64,000 nt of DNA, from contig NZ_JAGHRO010000001.1 in the NCBI RefSeq assembly GCF_017743735.1, positions 310,001 through 374,000 of the forward strand, in the 5' to 3' direction. Of the stretch, positions 8,755 through 19,498 are shown one piece after another. The DNA comes from Shimia sp. R9_2. Lineage in GTDB: Bacteria; Pseudomonadota; Alphaproteobacteria; Rhodobacterales; Rhodobacteraceae. Below the pieces are notes generated by a model that was not told where the DNA came from, made no database searches, and saw only the letters and a program-made list of their open reading frames with translations. Position 1 is the stretch's first letter, and the number at the start of each line of letters is the position of its first letter. The translations under genes were made by a program, and so were the position numbers.

Positions 8755-11700
8755 ACGCACCAAACGACGCGACCCTGCGCCAGATCTCTGCCGCGCGCCC
8801 CGATGCCAGCACATGGCTCTCAGCCAACGCCGGATCCGGCAAAACCCGCGTGCTGACCGACCGCGTGGCCCGGCTCCTGCTCGAAGGGGTCCTGCCTCAG
8901 CATATCCTTTGCCTGACCTACACAAAGGCAGCCGCAAGTGAGATGCAAAACCGACTTTTCAAGCGCCTTGGCAGTTGGGCCATGAAAAGTGATGAAGAGC
9001 TTGCTGCCGAGTTGGCCGAGCTCGGCGTGGCAGGCAAAGCCAATTCAGAAGACCTGCGCCAAGCGCGCACGCTGTTTGCCCGCGCGATTGAGACACCGGG
9101 CGGTTTGAAAATTCAGACCATCCACTCTTTCTGCGCCTCTCTGCTCCGCCGTTTCCCATTGGAGGCCGGTGTGTCTCCGTTGTTTTCTGAGATGGAAGAC
9201 CGTGCCGCGGCGCTCCTTCGGGAAGACATCGTCGAAGACATGGCGGAGGGCAAGGATGCGCCGCTTCTTCGTGATGTCGCGGTGCATTTTACCGGCGCAG
9301 CCCTCGAAGAGCTTTCAGCGGCTATCACACGGCACGCAGACCGGCTGCGAAATGGAAAATCCAGCTCTGAACTCGGTGCCTTGTTGGGATTGCCGGATGG
9401 ATACGATCAAACGCAGTTGCTCGCTGAGGTTTTTCTTGGCGGAGAAATTGAGCTGATCACGCGGGTCATCGCTATGCTGCGTACTGGCGGGACAAACGAC
9501 AACCGCGCTGCGGATAAGCTTGCTGCAATTTCCGCGCCAAACCTTGCCGCGCTGGAAATCTTGGAAACCGTTCTGCTCAACGGTAAGGCGGCAAAATCAC
9601 CATTTTCAGCCAAGTTAGACACTTTTCCAACTAAAGGGCTGCGCACCAAACACCCAGATCTGATTGATCACCTTCAGCCCTTGATGCTGCGTGTGGAGGA
9701 TGTGCGTCCTCGCCGCGTCGCGCTGCGGGCCACGGAACGCAGTGCAGCGCTTCATGCTTTTGCCGCACGTTTCCTTGCGCACTATGACAAAGCCAAGCAG
9801 CAGCGCGGATGGCTCGACTTTGATGACCTGATCCTACGTGCGCGCAATCTGCTCAACGAACCCGCTGTCGCCGAGTGGGTGCTTTATCGTCTGGATGGTG
9901 GTATTGACCACATTCTCGTGGATGAGGCTCAGGATACGAGCCCAGTGCAGTGGCAAGTGATCGAACGACTGGCACAGGAATTCACATCCGGCACCGGTGC
10001 GCGCAGCGATATCACGCGTACGATATTTGTTGTGGGAGACCAAAAACAGTCGATCTACAGCTTTCAAGGCGCTGATCCCGCGGAGTTTGACCGCATGCGC
10101 GAAGAGTTCGCCGCCCGTTTGGAGCCGACGGGTAATCAACTGCAAAACCTATGCCTTGAATATTCTTTCCGCTCTTCGCCAGCAGTGCTCAATCTGGTGG
10201 ACACCTGCTTTGAGCATCATGTGGAAGCCGGGTTCCCCGCTGGCAATCGTCACATAGCGTTCAACGATGATATGCCCGGTCGCGTTGATTTGTGGCCTGT
10301 GGTCGAACCTGTTGGAAAAGCAGAGAAAGACGAGTGGTTTGATCCGGTTGATCGCCTTGGAGACACCCACCATACGGTGATCCTTGCCGAACGCGTCGCA
10401 GCGCAAATCGCACGCATGATCAAACAGGACACAATTGCGGATAAACGCGGGCCGGACGGAAAATTCACGCAACGCGCCATTGAACCTGGTGATTTCCTGA
10501 TCTTGGTGCAGCGGCGCTCTGATCTTTTCCATGAGATTATCCGGGCCTGCAAACTCCAAGGGCTGCCAATCGCAGGGGCCGACCGCCTTAAGGTGGGCGG
10601 GGAAATGGCCGTGCGCGATCTTGGTGCACTCCTGTCCTTCCTCGCCACGCCGGAAGATGATCTTTCACTTGCCACAGTCCTGCGTTCACCGCTGTTTGGC
10701 TGGTCTGAACAGCACCTGTTTGATCTGGCGCATCGCCGAAAGCCGGGGTCCTATCTTTGGACTGCGCTACGAGATCGCAGCGCAGAGTTTCCAGAGACCA
10801 TGGCCATTCTGAATGACATGCGCGGACAGACCGACTTTTTGCGCCCTTATGATTTGATCGAGCGGATCCTGACCCGGCACAAGGGCCGGCACGCATTGCT
10901 CGCCAGACTGGGGGCTGAGGCGGAAGACGGCATCAACGCGCTGCTGAGCCAAGCTCTGGCTTATGAAAAATCCTCGGTGCCCAGCCTGACCGGTTTCCTT
11001 CAGTGGATGGAAACCGACGATCTGGAGATCAAGCGCCAGATGGACAGCGCCTCCAACCGTATTCGCGTGATGACCGTGCATGGCTCCAAAGGGTTGGAGG
11101 CGCCAATTGTGATTATGCCGGACACAGGCAAACGTCTCATCAAAACCGATGCGCCGATTGTGCCGGTGGGGCAGACAGCCTTGTGGAATATGTCCGCAGA
11201 TGCGGCACCTGACGCTCTTTCAGATGCGCGTGCTGAAATGGCTGAAGCACAGGCAGCGGAAAGGCTTCGCTTGCTTTATGTTGCCATGACGCGGGCGGAA
11301 AAATGGCTGATCGTTGCGGCGGCGGGTGATCTCGGCAAAGATGGCAACAGTTGGTATGACATTGTGCGCAGCGCGATGGTGGCTTCAGACGCGGAGCCGT
11401 ACAAGTTTCAGGGCGGCGAGGGCCTGCGGCTCGATCACGGAGATTGGACAGGATCCGCTACAAAACCGCCTGAAACCGTGCCTGACATCAAACCTGATAT
11501 TCCGGAGTATTTGCAAACCGCGGCCGCGGAGCCGTTGCCAAAATCCGGCACACTGAGCCCTTCAGACCTCGGGGGCGCCAAGGCTTTGGCTGGTGAGCAG
11601 GGGCTTGATCAGGAAGCGGCCATGCAACGGGGAACGTGGTTGCACGTGTTGCTGGAACACTTGCCAATGCATCCACAAGAGCGCTGGAAAGAAGTCGCAG

Positions 11701-12146
11701 AGAACCTGCTGCAGGATGATCTTGTTGAGATGGAAGACGGCCTTTTTTCAGCATTGCTTGATGAAGCTCAAACCAATCTTACTGCATCGGAACTGACCTG
11801 GATCTTTGCGCAGGAAGCCCTGGCTGAGGTACCAATCACGGCAGATTTAGGGACGCATCGCTTACATGGGATCATCGATCGGCTTGTCATTCAGGACGAT
11901 TGTATCTGGGCCGTCGACTTCAAAACCAACGCTGTTGTTCCCGAAAATCCCAAGGCCACACCCGAAGGGATTTTGCGGCAGATGGGGGCCTATACCCATG
12001 CTTTGGAACAGGTTTTCCCCGGCAAAGCCATACGGACTGCTATCCTATGGACAGCCAAAGCAGAGCTTATGGAATTGCCACACGATCTTGTGACAAATGC
12101 ACTGCGCGCCACAGCATATCTTGACGCCCTGCCGCCGCAAACCTAG
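8751..12146 (+). CDS. addA: Double-strand break repair helicase AddA
   Basis: The protein has 1131 residues and a UvrD/Rep superfamily I helicase core. Walker A (Ala-Gly-Ser-Gly-Lys-Thr) is at 27-32 and Walker B (Val-Asp-Glu-Ala-Gln-Asp) at 390-395. Further helicase motifs are Val-Gly-Asp-Gln-Lys-Gln-Ser-Ile-Tyr, Val-His-Gly-Ser-Lys-Gly-Leu-Glu and Leu-Tyr-Val-Ala-Met-Thr-Arg-Ala. A C-terminal nuclease domain has Asp1056 and Lys1058 in Val-Asp-Phe-Lys-Thr. It is the motor and one of two nucleases of AddAB. The start ATG overlaps the addB stop. The gene closes the repair operon just before trxA. Confidence 0.96.
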   Translation: MNAPNDATLRQISAARPDASTWLSANAGSGKTRVLTDRVARLLLEGVLPQHILCLTYTKAAASEMQNRLFKRLGSWAMKSDEELAAELAELGVAGKANSEDLRQARTLFARAIETPGGLKIQTIHSFCASLLRRFPLEAGVSPLFSEMEDRAAALLREDIVEDMAEGKDAPLLRDVAVHFTGAALEELSAAITRHADRLRNGKSSSELGALLGLPDGYDQTQLLAEVFLGGEIELITRVIAMLRTGGTNDNRAADKLAAISAPNLAALEILETVLLNGKAAKSPFSAKLDTFPTKGLRTKHPDLIDHLQPLMLRVEDVRPRRVALRATERSAALHAFAARFLAHYDKAKQQRGWLDFDDLILRARNLLNEPAVAEWVLYRLDGGIDHILVDEAQDTSPVQWQVIERLAQEFTSGTGARSDITRTIFVVGDQKQSIYSFQGADPAEFDRMREEFAARLEPTGNQLQNLCLEYSFRSSPAVLNLVDTCFEHHVEAGFPAGNRHIAFNDDMPGRVDLWPVVEPVGKAEKDEWFDPVDRLGDTHHTVILAERVAAQIARMIKQDTIADKRGPDGKFTQRAIEPGDFLILVQRRSDLFHEIIRACKLQGLPIAGADRLKVGGEMAVRDLGALLSFLATPEDDLSLATVLRSPLFGWSEQHLFDLAHRRKPGSYLWTALRDRSAEFPETMAILNDMRGQTDFLRPYDLIERILTRHKGRHALLARLGAEAEDGINALLSQALAYEKSSVPSLTGFLQWMETDDLEIKRQMDSASNRIRVMTVHGSKGLEAPIVIMPDTGKRLIKTDAPIVPVGQTALWNMSADAAPDALSDARAEMAEAQAAERLRLLYVAMTRAEKWLIVAAAGDLGKDGNSWYDIVRSAMVASDAEPYKFQGGEGLRLDHGDWTGSATKPPETVPDIKPDIPEYLQTAAAEPLPKSGTLSPSDLGGAKALAGEQGLDQEAAMQRGTWLHVLLEHLPMHPQERWKEVAENLLQDDLVEMEDGLFSALLDEAQTNLTASELTWIFAQEALAEVPITADLGTHRLHGIIDRLVIQDDCIWAVDFKTNAVVPENPKATPEGILRQMGAYTHALEQVFPGKAIRTAILWTAKAELMELPHDLVTNALRATAYLDALPPQT

Positions 12147-12193
12147 GTTCCACCAGACCAAAACTTATCCAATTCCCTTTCAGGAGACCTCCA

Positions 12194-12514
12194 ATGGCAA
12201 CCGTCGCTGTCACCGACGCCACTTTTGACGAAGAAGTAAAAAACGCCGACGTGCCCGTCGTCGTAGATTTCTGGGCCGAGTGGTGCGGCCCTTGTAAGCA
12301 AATCGGCCCAGCTCTCGAAGAGCTGTCTGCTGAGCTGGACGGTAAGGTGAAAATCGCCAAGGTTGATGTCGACAGCAACCCGAACGCCGCTGCTGCTCTG
12401 GGTGTGCGCGGTATTCCGGCGCTGTTCATCTTCAAAGACGGTCAGGTGATCTCCAACCGCGCAGGCGCTGCTCCGAAAGCTGCGCTGCAAAGCTGGATTG
12501 AAGACTCTCTGTGA
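12194..12514 (+). CDS. trxA: Thioredoxin
   Basis: A 106-residue classical thioredoxin with the active site Trp30-Cys-Gly-Pro-Cys34 and the cis-proline region Arg-Gly-Ile-Pro-Ala. It reduces protein disulfides in the cytoplasm with NADPH and thioredoxin reductase. An AGGAG at 12182-12186 precedes the ATG at a good distance. The gene follows addA after 47 bases and ends at a clear hairpin terminator (12538-12566), so it can be the last gene of the tsaE-addBA transcript or have its own promoter. Confidence 0.98.
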   Translation: MATVAVTDATFDEEVKNADVPVVVDFWAEWCGPCKQIGPALEELSAELDGKVKIAKVDVDSNPNAAAALGVRGIPALFIFKDGQVISNRAGAAPKAALQSWIEDSL

Positions 12515-12537
12515 TCTGACAACAACTCAGACACAGC

Positions 12538-12566
12538 AAAGGCGTCCCATAAGGGGCGCCTTTTTC
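12538..12566 (+). terminator. Rho-independent terminator after trxA
   Basis: The stem AAAGGCGTCCC pairs with GGGGCGCCTTT around the loop ATAA with one T-G wobble, followed by a run of five T. It also faces the convergent gene that ends at 12585. Confidence 0.8.
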
Positions 12567-12584
12567 ATTTAAGACACCGGCCAG

Positions 12585-13493
12585 TTAAGACACGGGCCAA
12601 CCAAATTCGGCCAAACGGGCACGAATATGATCTTGTGCATCACTGCGGCCAGCGTTGATCGACATGTGCTGAAGGAACCACCAGAGATACTGAGGGTAGG
12701 GAGGTCGCATGTCGCGCACCTTCTCAAACGCCCCTTGTACGCCCAGAGTCTCTACATTGGCCGCGATATGGTGGAAATCGATACGGCCAAAAAGCACCGC
12801 AGGCTTCTTGAAAAGATACCCTGCAAAGGCAACGCTGGAGTTCATGGTCACAACACAATCGCAGCAGGGCAACAGGCTCTCCATGCCTCCAAGCTGAACA
12901 GACAACTGTGCGTGTTTCTCCACCAACTGGTCGAGCCTTGTACGCTCATCCAAAGAATATTCTTCTCCCGGATGCAAAGTCGCGACAACTTTGGTTCCAG
13001 AATTTTGCTCCACCACATGTTCGATCATTTGCACGGGGCTACAGGTCTGAAAGGAGCGCTGCTCCAATAACCGCCCTTGCAGCGGTACGTAAATAAAACC
13101 GCCCTTTTCGACCTTTCCCAGCAGCGGCCCATAAAGGCGCTTGCGCCATGTATGAAAAAACTTTCGCGCCTCAGCTTCATCAATCTTGGCGGGATCAAAA
13201 TGCGTATTGGCCACATCCCAATACCAGCGCTCGTTTGTGCGCTCGATATGCCAGAATGGATAGTAATAGGCCCGCCGAAACGAAACCGAATTGCGCGCGA
13301 AGGGTTCCCGCATAAAAAAGAGGGAATACTCTTCTTTGCGGGGCAAAGCGTTTTCAGGAACATCAAAGGACACCCTGAAACCTGCACTCTGCAGTACCTC
13401 TGAGATTTTATTGATAAAACTATGTTCACCGCGCACTGCACGCTGACGCAGCGTTTCATGCAGATAAAAGCGGGCCTGATGGTTTTTGCTCAT
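12585..13493 (-). CDS. Capsule polysaccharide export/synthesis-like protein
   Basis: The protein has 302 residues, with no signal peptide or membrane segment. The second half resembles capsule-transfer proteins of the KpsC/KpsS family. It has Tyr-Val-Pro-Leu-Gln-Gly-Arg near 150, a Thr-Leu-His-Pro-Gly-Glu near 195, then an Asn-Ser-Ser-Val-Ala-Phe-Ala-Gly-Tyr-Leu...Lys-Pro-Ala-Val-Leu-Phe-Gly block near 235-260, the sugar-nucleotide-binding pattern of that group. No capsule operon surrounds it; it sits alone, convergent with trxA and divergent from hslV. The family assignment is by pattern only, and the substrate is unknown. Confidence 0.6.
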   Translation of the reverse strand: MSKNHQARFYLHETLRQRAVRGEHSFINKISEVLQSAGFRVSFDVPENALPRKEEYSLFFMREPFARNSVSFRRAYYYPFWHIERTNERWYWDVANTHFDPAKIDEAEARKFFHTWRKRLYGPLLGKVEKGGFIYVPLQGRLLEQRSFQTCSPVQMIEHVVEQNSGTKVVATLHPGEEYSLDERTRLDQLVEKHAQLSVQLGGMESLLPCCDCVVTMNSSVAFAGYLFKKPAVLFGRIDFHHIAANVETLGVQGAFEKVRDMRPPYPQYLWWFLQHMSINAGRSDAQDHIRARLAEFGWPVS

Positions 13494-13535
13494 GCGGCGA
13501 CGCTATGCGCTTGGCCCCAGAGGAGCAAGTCTCAC

Positions 13536-13570
13536 CCTTGTGCGCAAACCGCGACAGGCTCATATAAGAG
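13536..13570 (+). promoter_or_regulatory. Possible heat-shock (RpoH-type) promoter of hslV
   Basis: CCCTTG at 13535-13540 and CTCATATAAG at 13559-13568 resemble the -35 and -10 of sigma-32 promoters, and they lie 24 bases before the hslV ATG. The spacing is a little long. Heat-shock control of hslVU is established in other bacteria; this assignment is an inference from similarity. Confidence 0.35.
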
Positions 13571-13591
13571 CGCAGACAAAAGGAGCTTTTC

Positions 13592-14149
13592 ATGTCAGAG
13601 GATCAATTCCCCGGTTGGCACGGCACCACGATCATCGGTGTGAAAAAAGGCGGCGAAGTTGTGATTGCCGGCGACGGTCAGGTCTCGCTTGGTCAAACAG
13701 TCATCAAGGGCACTGCGCGCAAGGTGCGCCGTCTTTCCCCGGGTGGACATGAAATCGTGGCGGGTTTCGCAGGCTCTACTGCGGACGCTTTCACACTTCT
13801 GGAACGCTTGGAGGCCAAACTCGAGGCAACGCCGGGCCAACTCGCGCGCGCCTCTGTGGAACTGGCCAAGGATTGGCGGACAGACAAATACCTGCAAAAG
13901 CTTGAGGCGATGCTGATCGTTTCCGATGGCACAGACATTTTTGTCATCACCGGGGCAGGGGACGTGTTGGAACCGGAGCATGACGTCACCGCGATTGGCT
14001 CAGGCGGTAACTTCGCGCTCGCCGCAGGTCGCGCGTTGATGGACACCGATCTGACAGCTGAGGAAGTGGCGCGCAAAGCCATGGCAATCGCCGGCGATAT
14101 TTGCGTGTACACCAATGGCAACCTCACATTGGAGACCATCAAAAAATGA
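13592..14149 (+). CDS. hslV: ATP-dependent protease subunit HslV (ClpQ)
   Basis: The protein has 185 residues. The catalytic Thr is Thr12 (His-Gly-Thr-Thr-Ile-Ile-Gly-Val), followed by Ala-Gly-Asp-Gly-Gln and [10 protein letters not shown]. HslV forms two stacked hexameric rings capped by the HslU unfoldase. In E. coli the Thr directly follows Met1, whereas here 11 residues precede it and must be removed for activity. AGGAG at 13581-13585 supports the ATG at 13592. The stop overlaps the next gene by four bases (ATGA). Confidence 0.96.
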   Translation: MSEDQFPGWHGTTIIGVKKGGEVVIAGDGQVSLGQTVIKGTARKVRRLSPGGHEIVAGFAGSTADAFTLLERLEAKLEATPGQLARASVELAKDWRTDKYLQKLEAMLIVSDGTDIFVITGAGDVLEPEHDVTAIGSGGNFALAAGRALMDTDLTAEEVARKAMAIAGDICVYTNGNLTLETIKK

Positions 14150-15180
14150 CCGAGATGACCTACACACGTATGGGAAATTCCGGGCTGGTGGTTTCCCGCC
14201 TGGCGCTTGGAACCATGACGTTCACGCATGGTTCAGACTGGATCCCCGGCGTGGCCAAAGTAGGTCTTCAAGATGCACAGCGCATGGTGGATGTGGCCCT
14301 TGATGGCGGTATCAACTTCTTTGATGCTGCGGATGGTTATTCCAATGGCGAGGCCGAAGACATCCTCGGCCAAACCCTCAAAGGCAAGCGCAACGAGGCG
14401 GTGATCTGTACCAAGCTGGGCTTTCGCCAGAATGACCGGATCAACAATGCCGGACTGTCCCGTGGCCATATCCTTTCGTCGGTGGATGGCTGCTTGAAAC
14501 GCCTAAATACCGATTGGATCGACCTGCTTGTCTTACACAAGACAGACTTTACCACGCCGATGGAAGAAACCCTTTCAACGCTGCAAAACGTCATAGACGC
14601 TGGCAAAGTGCGCCATATCGGCGTGTCCAACTGGCCTGCGTGGAAGGTTGCACAAGCGGTGCAATTTCAGCGCGACAATAACATGAGCCAGTTTGTGGCC
14701 GGGCAATACCTTTACAACGCCGTGGGTCGCGACATCGAGATGGATGTTCTGCGCATGGGCGAAGAGCTGGGCTTAGGTTTAATGGCCTGGTCCCCATTGG
14801 CAGGTGGGTTGCTCACCGGGAAATATGATCTGAACAAACTGGAAGACAGCGATGGCCGTTTGGCCGAAGGGGACTTCCTTCAGGTTTCCAAAGAACAAGC
14901 ACAGATCGCGCTGGACGCTCTGAGCTCAGCGGCCGAGGTCCACGACGCCACCCAAGCGCAAATCGCGCAGGCCTGGATTTTGAACAAACGCCGTGACCAC
15001 ACGGTTATCATTGGCGCTTCCAAGCTCAGCCAGCTTGAAACCGCAATCTCTGCGGCCAATATCACCCTGAGTGCAGATGAAATGGCCGCGCTTGATGCCG
15101 CTGCTGCGCCGGGCCGTCGCTATCCCGAGTGGTTTGACGACATGATGAAAGACGAGTTGTTTGCCAAAGTGCTCGCGTAA
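14146..15180 (+). CDS. Aldo/keto reductase
   Basis: The protein has 344 residues and a TIM-barrel. The AKR catalytic tetrad is recognisable: Asp and Tyr in Phe-Phe-Asp-Ala-Ala-Asp-Gly-Tyr near 60, Lys in Cys-Thr-Lys-Leu-Gly near 85, and His in Leu-Val-Leu-His-Lys near 128. It would reduce carbonyl substrates with NADPH; the substrate is unknown. The start is placed at 14146, overlapping the hslV stop as ATGA; a second ATG lies three codons on. Its place between hslV and hslU implies co-transcription with the heat-shock protease. Confidence 0.9.
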   Translation: MTEMTYTRMGNSGLVVSRLALGTMTFTHGSDWIPGVAKVGLQDAQRMVDVALDGGINFFDAADGYSNGEAEDILGQTLKGKRNEAVICTKLGFRQNDRINNAGLSRGHILSSVDGCLKRLNTDWIDLLVLHKTDFTTPMEETLSTLQNVIDAGKVRHIGVSNWPAWKVAQAVQFQRDNNMSQFVAGQYLYNAVGRDIEMDVLRMGEELGLGLMAWSPLAGGLLTGKYDLNKLEDSDGRLAEGDFLQVSKEQAQIALDALSSAAEVHDATQAQIAQAWILNKRRDHTVIIGASKLSQLETAISAANITLSADEMAALDAAAAPGRRYPEWFDDMMKDELFAKVLA

Positions 15181-15199
15181 AAAGAGATGTTGAACCCAC

Positions 15200-16264
15200 A
15201 TGATTTCCAAAGATGACCTACGCGCCGCTGTCGGCTCCGGCCTTTTAAACGAGACTCAAGCCGCTTCGCTTGCGGCTCTGGCTGACAGCCGACGTGGCGC
15301 GCGCGAAGATCTTGCGCCCGGTGATGAACCCTTTGAGCTGTTTAAGGGGTTCAATGAGATTTTCATTGTCATCGGCCTTCTGATCCTCGCCGGTGGGTGG
15401 GCCGCGGTGAATGGCCTCTCCATGGCGGTAGAAATCGTCGACTACAAAAGCAAACTGGTGACCACTGCAGGCGTTTCTGCCCTCGTTCTGTGGGGCTTGT
15501 CGGAGTATTTTATACGCCGTCGCCGCATGGTGGCGCCAGCAATTGCGCTTTCCTGTCTTTGGGCGATCAACGCAGTTTCCGGCATCACGGCCTATTTCGC
15601 GCAACCCTTCATGGTGGCACAGGAGGACTTCTCCAGCCTGCAATTCCCGCTCGCGCTCACCACAGTGGCGATGTTTCTTTACTGGCTACGTTTCCGTGTT
15701 CCCTTCGCCATGGCGTTGATTGCCCTTGGTGTATTTGGCGTCGCGATGATGGTCGGCGCCAATCAAGCGGGCACTCCGGCAAGCTTCTCTGATATGTTCC
15801 TTCTGTCTGCAGGCGGACCATTTGCCTTCATCACGCTGGCTGTGGGAGCCGGTGTTTTTGCCGTTGCCATGATCTTTGATATGTCCGATCCACATCGTGT
15901 CACACGGCGCGCTGCGCAGGGTTTCTGGCTTCATGTCATCGCGGCACCGGCACTTGTAAACACGATCGCCCTCAGCCTTCTGGAGCGAGACAGCTCCGGT
16001 GCAAACACAACACTCTTTGCAGTGTTGTTGCTCTTCGCTTTCATCGCCATCATCATCGACCGCCGTTCGTTCCTCATTGCCGCCATTGGCTACACTGTTG
16101 CTCTTGCCGGCACAGTTTTTGAGGGCGAGGGCGCGGCAATGACGATTTTCCTCCTTGGTATCTTCCTTGTGGTGCTCGGCGCATTCTGGGCCCGCATTCG
16201 CGCGGCACTTCTGGCGCCGCTTTCGGGCATCCTGCCATTGCACCGCCTCCCGCCGTCTCACTGA
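15200..16264 (+). CDS. Multi-spanning membrane protein, DUF2157-like
   Basis: The protein has 354 residues. A soluble N-terminus of about 50 residues, with a Gly-Leu-Leu-Asn-Glu-Thr-Gln-Ala element like DUF2157 proteins, is followed by about ten hydrophobic segments and almost no loops. It has no catalytic signature that I recognise. It lies 19 bases after the aldo/keto reductase and 11 before hslU, inside the hslV-hslU transcription unit. Function is unknown. Confidence 0.7.
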   Translation: MISKDDLRAAVGSGLLNETQAASLAALADSRRGAREDLAPGDEPFELFKGFNEIFIVIGLLILAGGWAAVNGLSMAVEIVDYKSKLVTTAGVSALVLWGLSEYFIRRRRMVAPAIALSCLWAINAVSGITAYFAQPFMVAQEDFSSLQFPLALTTVAMFLYWLRFRVPFAMALIALGVFGVAMMVGANQAGTPASFSDMFLLSAGGPFAFITLAVGAGVFAVAMIFDMSDPHRVTRRAAQGFWLHVIAAPALVNTIALSLLERDSSGANTTLFAVLLLFAFIAIIIDRRSFLIAAIGYTVALAGTVFEGEGAAMTIFLLGIFLVVLGAFWARIRAALLAPLSGILPLHRLPPSH

Positions 16265-16275
16265 TTGGACCCTTT

Positions 16276-17586
16276 ATGACTGATCTCACACCCCGCGAAA
16301 TCGTATCTGAGCTTGACCGCTTCATCATCGGTCAGAAAGACGCCAAACGCGCCGTTGCTGTTGCCCTGCGCAATCGTTGGCGGCGCAAGCAGCTGTCTGA
16401 TGACATTCGCGAAGAGGTTTACCCAAAAAACATCCTGATGATCGGCCCAACCGGTGTTGGTAAAACCGAAATCAGCCGCCGTCTTGCCAAGCTTGCCCGC
16501 GCCCCCTTCATCAAAGTGGAAGCCACCAAATTCACGGAAGTGGGCTATGTTGGCCGCGACGTGGAACAAATCGTGCGTGATCTGGTGGACGCAGCGATCA
16601 TCCAGACCCGCGAGCACATGCGTGAAGATGTAAAAGTCAAAGCGCATGCTGCCGCCGAGGACCGCGTGATCGAAGCCATTGCAGGCACTGATGCCCGCCA
16701 AGCGACGCGCGAAATGTTCCGCAAGAAGCTCAAAGATGGCTTGCTGGACGACACGGAGATCGAGCTGGAAGTGGCGGACACCTCCAACCCGATGGGCGGT
16801 ATGTTCGACATCCCCGGCCAGCCCGGTGGCCAGATGGGTATGATGAACCTCGGCGATATCTTCGGCAAAGCGCTTGGCGGGCGCACTGTCAAAAAGCGCA
16901 TGACCGTGGCCGAGAGCTACGAGGTGCTGATTTCTGACGAAGCAGACAAGTTGCTGGACGACGAAACCGTCAACACCGCCGCGCTAAAAGCTGTTGAGCA
17001 AAACGGCATCGTGTTCCTGGATGAAATCGACAAGGTCTGCGCCCGCCAAGAAGTGCGTGGCGGCGACGTCTCCCGCGAAGGGGTTCAGCGTGACTTGCTC
17101 CCCTTGATCGAAGGCACCACAGTTTCCACCAAGCATGGTCCCGTGAAAACCGACCACATCCTCTTTATTGCCTCGGGTGCGTTCCACATCGCAAAGCCCT
17201 CTGACTTGCTGCCGGAACTTCAGGGCCGTCTGCCTATTCGCGTGGAATTGCGCGCGCTCACCGAAGAGGATTTCGTACGCATCCTGACAGAAACCGACAA
17301 TGCGCTGACACGTCAGTACACTGCTTTGATGGGCACCGAAGAGGTCACTGTAACCTTCACCGACGATGGCATTGCAGCCCTAGCCAAGATCGCTGCGGAA
17401 GTAAACCAATCGGTGGAAAACATCGGCGCGCGTCGCCTCTACACGGTGATGGAGCGGGTTTTTGAGGAACTCAGCTTCTCCGCACCAGACCGATCCGGCG
17501 AGGAAATCACCGTCGATGCGGCCTTTGTAGAGACGAATTTGGGCGAATTGGCAAAATCCATGGACGTCAGCCGCTACGTGCTCTGA
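16276..17586 (+). CDS. hslU: ATP-dependent protease ATPase subunit HslU (ClpY)
   Basis: The protein has 436 residues, the usual length. Walker A (Gly-Pro-Thr-Gly-Val-Gly-Lys-Thr) is at 57-64, the pore motif Gly-Tyr-Val-Gly-Arg is near 92, and Walker B is Val-Phe-Leu-Asp-Glu-Ile-Asp-Lys. The C-terminus ends Ser-Arg-Tyr-Val-Leu, a variant of the tail that docks into HslV. An inserted I-domain of about 130 residues lies between. HslU unfolds substrates and feeds them to HslV. The gene ends at a hairpin terminator at 17619-17653. Confidence 0.97.
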   Translation: MTDLTPREIVSELDRFIIGQKDAKRAVAVALRNRWRRKQLSDDIREEVYPKNILMIGPTGVGKTEISRRLAKLARAPFIKVEATKFTEVGYVGRDVEQIVRDLVDAAIIQTREHMREDVKVKAHAAAEDRVIEAIAGTDARQATREMFRKKLKDGLLDDTEIELEVADTSNPMGGMFDIPGQPGGQMGMMNLGDIFGKALGGRTVKKRMTVAESYEVLISDEADKLLDDETVNTAALKAVEQNGIVFLDEIDKVCARQEVRGGDVSREGVQRDLLPLIEGTTVSTKHGPVKTDHILFIASGAFHIAKPSDLLPELQGRLPIRVELRALTEEDFVRILTETDNALTRQYTALMGTEEVTVTFTDDGIAALAKIAAEVNQSVENIGARRLYTVMERVFEELSFSAPDRSGEEITVDAAFVETNLGELAKSMDVSRYVL

Positions 17587-17618
17587 TTTCTTCTGGTTCA
17601 AAAACACGAAGCCAGCCA

Positions 17619-17653
17619 TAGTCCCGGAGAGTTATCTTTCCGGGGCTTTCTTT
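17619..17653 (+). terminator. Rho-independent terminator after hslU
   Basis: The stem TCCCGGA (17622-17628) pairs with TCCGGGG (17639-17645) with flanking pairs, followed by a T-rich stretch (TTTCTTTT). It closes the hslV-hslU unit. Confidence 0.75.
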
Positions 17654-17695
17654 TGCGCGCTGTGCACAAAGCCCCAACCACATTGAGCCAATACA

Positions 17696-18919
17696 ATGAT
17701 TTCCACCCGCGCATTCCTGCGGCAAAACGGGCGCTTTCTCTTGCCCGGTGCCGCGTTGATGTTTCTGTCTTGTTTTGGGCAGACCTTCTTCATCGGAACC
17801 TTTGCAGCCGATATTCGCGCCTATTTTGACCTGTCTCATGGAGACTGGGGTGCCATCTATATGCTGGGTACAGGGACTTCCGCTTTGGTCATGCTGTGGG
17901 CTGGCACATTGGCTGATCGGATCCGTGTGCGCCTGCTGGGTCCGATGATGCTCATCCTGCTGGCATGTGCGTGTTTTGCACTTTCACAATTCACATGGGT
18001 CTGGGCATTGCCTCTCGTGATACTTGCGCTGCGGTTTACCGCTCAGGGCATGCTGCCACATATTTCGGCGGTGGCCATGGCTCGGTGGTTTTCCGCATCT
18101 CGCGGCCGTGCGTTGGCCTTTGCAACAATGGGCTTCATGCTGGCAGAGGCAATCATGCCCGTCACGGTGGTTTGGCTCAAAGCCCGTGTGGAATGGCAAA
18201 TGATTTGGATCACAGCCGCTTGTTTTTGTCTGATCATGGCGCCGGTCATTTTCGTGCTCTTGCGCCAAGAGCGGGAGCCCAACAGCATCGTTTCCGAAAA
18301 CTCCACCTTTGGTATGCAAGGCCGCAACTGGACGCGTTGGGAAGCCATTCAGCATCCGGTTTTCCTGTCTGCCATTCCTGCGATGATGGCGTTTCCGGCA
18401 TTCGCCACCGTGTTTTTCTTCCAGCAGGCCTATTTTGCAGAGATCAAGGGTTGGTCCCATCTCTCCCTCGTCGCTGTCTTCCCGCTTGGCACCATTTCGT
18501 TTGGGGCGTCGACCTTGATCTATGGCTGGTTGATCGACCGATTTGGCGCCGCGCGTCTCATGCCATTTTACCTGCTCCCACTTGTGGCCGCGTTCACGAT
18601 CCATGCATGGGCACCCTCAGTGAGTTGGGTCGCGATGGGCGTCGCTTTGATGGGGATGGCAGGAGGAGGCATGGCAACATTGCCTGCATCGGTCTGGTCC
18701 GAGTTCTTTGGTACGGCGCATCTTGGCGCAATCAAAGCCACAGTGGCTGCCTTTGGCGTGCTGGGATCTGCGCTTGGACCAGGTTTGTCCGGATGGCTGA
18801 TTGATGCAGGTGTCTCCTATGAAAGCCAGCTCCAGAGCTTTGCCGTTTGTTTTGCTCTCGCAAGCGCCGCGATGGTAATCCCCTTTGCACGGGCGCGCCG
18901 CAGCCTACCGACGCCGTAA
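17696..18919 (+). CDS. Major facilitator superfamily transporter
   Basis: A 407-residue protein with about twelve hydrophobic segments in two halves. An MFS loop motif Gly-Thr-Leu-Ala-Asp-Arg-Ile-Arg-Val-Arg follows the second segment, and a related Gly-Trp-Leu-Ile-Asp-Arg-Phe-Gly is in the second half. The substrate cannot be read from the sequence. It stands alone after the hslU terminator, and its 3' end overlaps the convergent Smr gene by 15 bases. Confidence 0.88.
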   Translation: MISTRAFLRQNGRFLLPGAALMFLSCFGQTFFIGTFAADIRAYFDLSHGDWGAIYMLGTGTSALVMLWAGTLADRIRVRLLGPMMLILLACACFALSQFTWVWALPLVILALRFTAQGMLPHISAVAMARWFSASRGRALAFATMGFMLAEAIMPVTVVWLKARVEWQMIWITAACFCLIMAPVIFVLLRQEREPNSIVSENSTFGMQGRNWTRWEAIQHPVFLSAIPAMMAFPAFATVFFFQQAYFAEIKGWSHLSLVAVFPLGTISFGASTLIYGWLIDRFGAARLMPFYLLPLVAAFTIHAWAPSVSWVAMGVALMGMAGGGMATLPASVWSEFFGTAHLGAIKATVAAFGVLGSALGPGLSGWLIDAGVSYESQLQSFAVCFALASAAMVIPFARARRSLPTP

Positions 18920-19498
18920 ATAAACGTAATACGCCCCGGTGCCACCGTGTTTGATGTGCGCTTCAGCAACCTGCAAAATGCAACTCTTCATCGGGGGCAG
19001 GGCAAACCACTGCGGGACTTGATGTTTGAGAACACCACGACGCGTCGGGATTGGTCCGTCATCACGTTTGGATTTGCCTTTGCCTGTGATGACCAAAACC
19101 AGTCTTTTTCCCTCGGCATGGGATCGCATGATGAAGCCGGACAACGCCCCATGCGCCTGATCGGCAGTCATTCCATGCAGATCGATTTTGCCTTCAGGAA
19201 CCAGTTTCCCGCGTTTCATACGGCCAAAGGCTTTCTTATCCATTTGCACAGGCTGTCGCGCCACGCGATCTGAGACAGAGCCCATCAGATCATGCCCGCG
19301 CAAATCACTCGATGCCCGTGAGCCAACTTCAAATGCGGGTAGAGCAGGGGACGCGTCCCGCGCCCTTGGTTTCTTCTGCGGTTTGGGCTTGGGCAGCGGC
19401 AGATCATGCGACTTCGCTGTTGGGTTTAGTCGTTCAGCCGTGTCAGCCACCTTGCGCCAAAGCGCAACTTCATCTTCGCTCAGTTTTCGGCGTGTCAC
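18905..19498 (-). CDS. Smr-domain protein
   Basis: A 197-residue protein. The N-terminal 90 residues are basic and low in complexity (Lys-Pro-Lys-Pro-Gln-Lys-Lys-Pro). The Smr domain follows, with Ile-Asp-Leu-His-Gly-Met-Thr near 105 and Val-Ile-Thr-Gly-Lys-Gly near 137. Smr domains are nicking or RNA-cutting endonucleases; the cellular role of this short form is not known. It is translationally coupled to mltA (ATGA overlap 19495-19498). Confidence 0.85.
   Translation of the reverse strand: MTRRKLSEDEVALWRKVADTAERLNPTAKSHDLPLPKPKPQKKPRARDASPALPAFEVGSRASSDLRGHDLMGSVSDRVARQPVQMDKKAFGRMKRGKLVPEGKIDLHGMTADQAHGALSGFIMRSHAEGKRLVLVITGKGKSKRDDGPIPTRRGVLKHQVPQWFALPPMKSCILQVAEAHIKHGGTGAYYVYLRRR

Noticed and set aside
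17965-18804. 279-codon frame inside the MFS gene
   Set aside because: Out-of-frame shadow; the MFS frame shows regular membrane segments.
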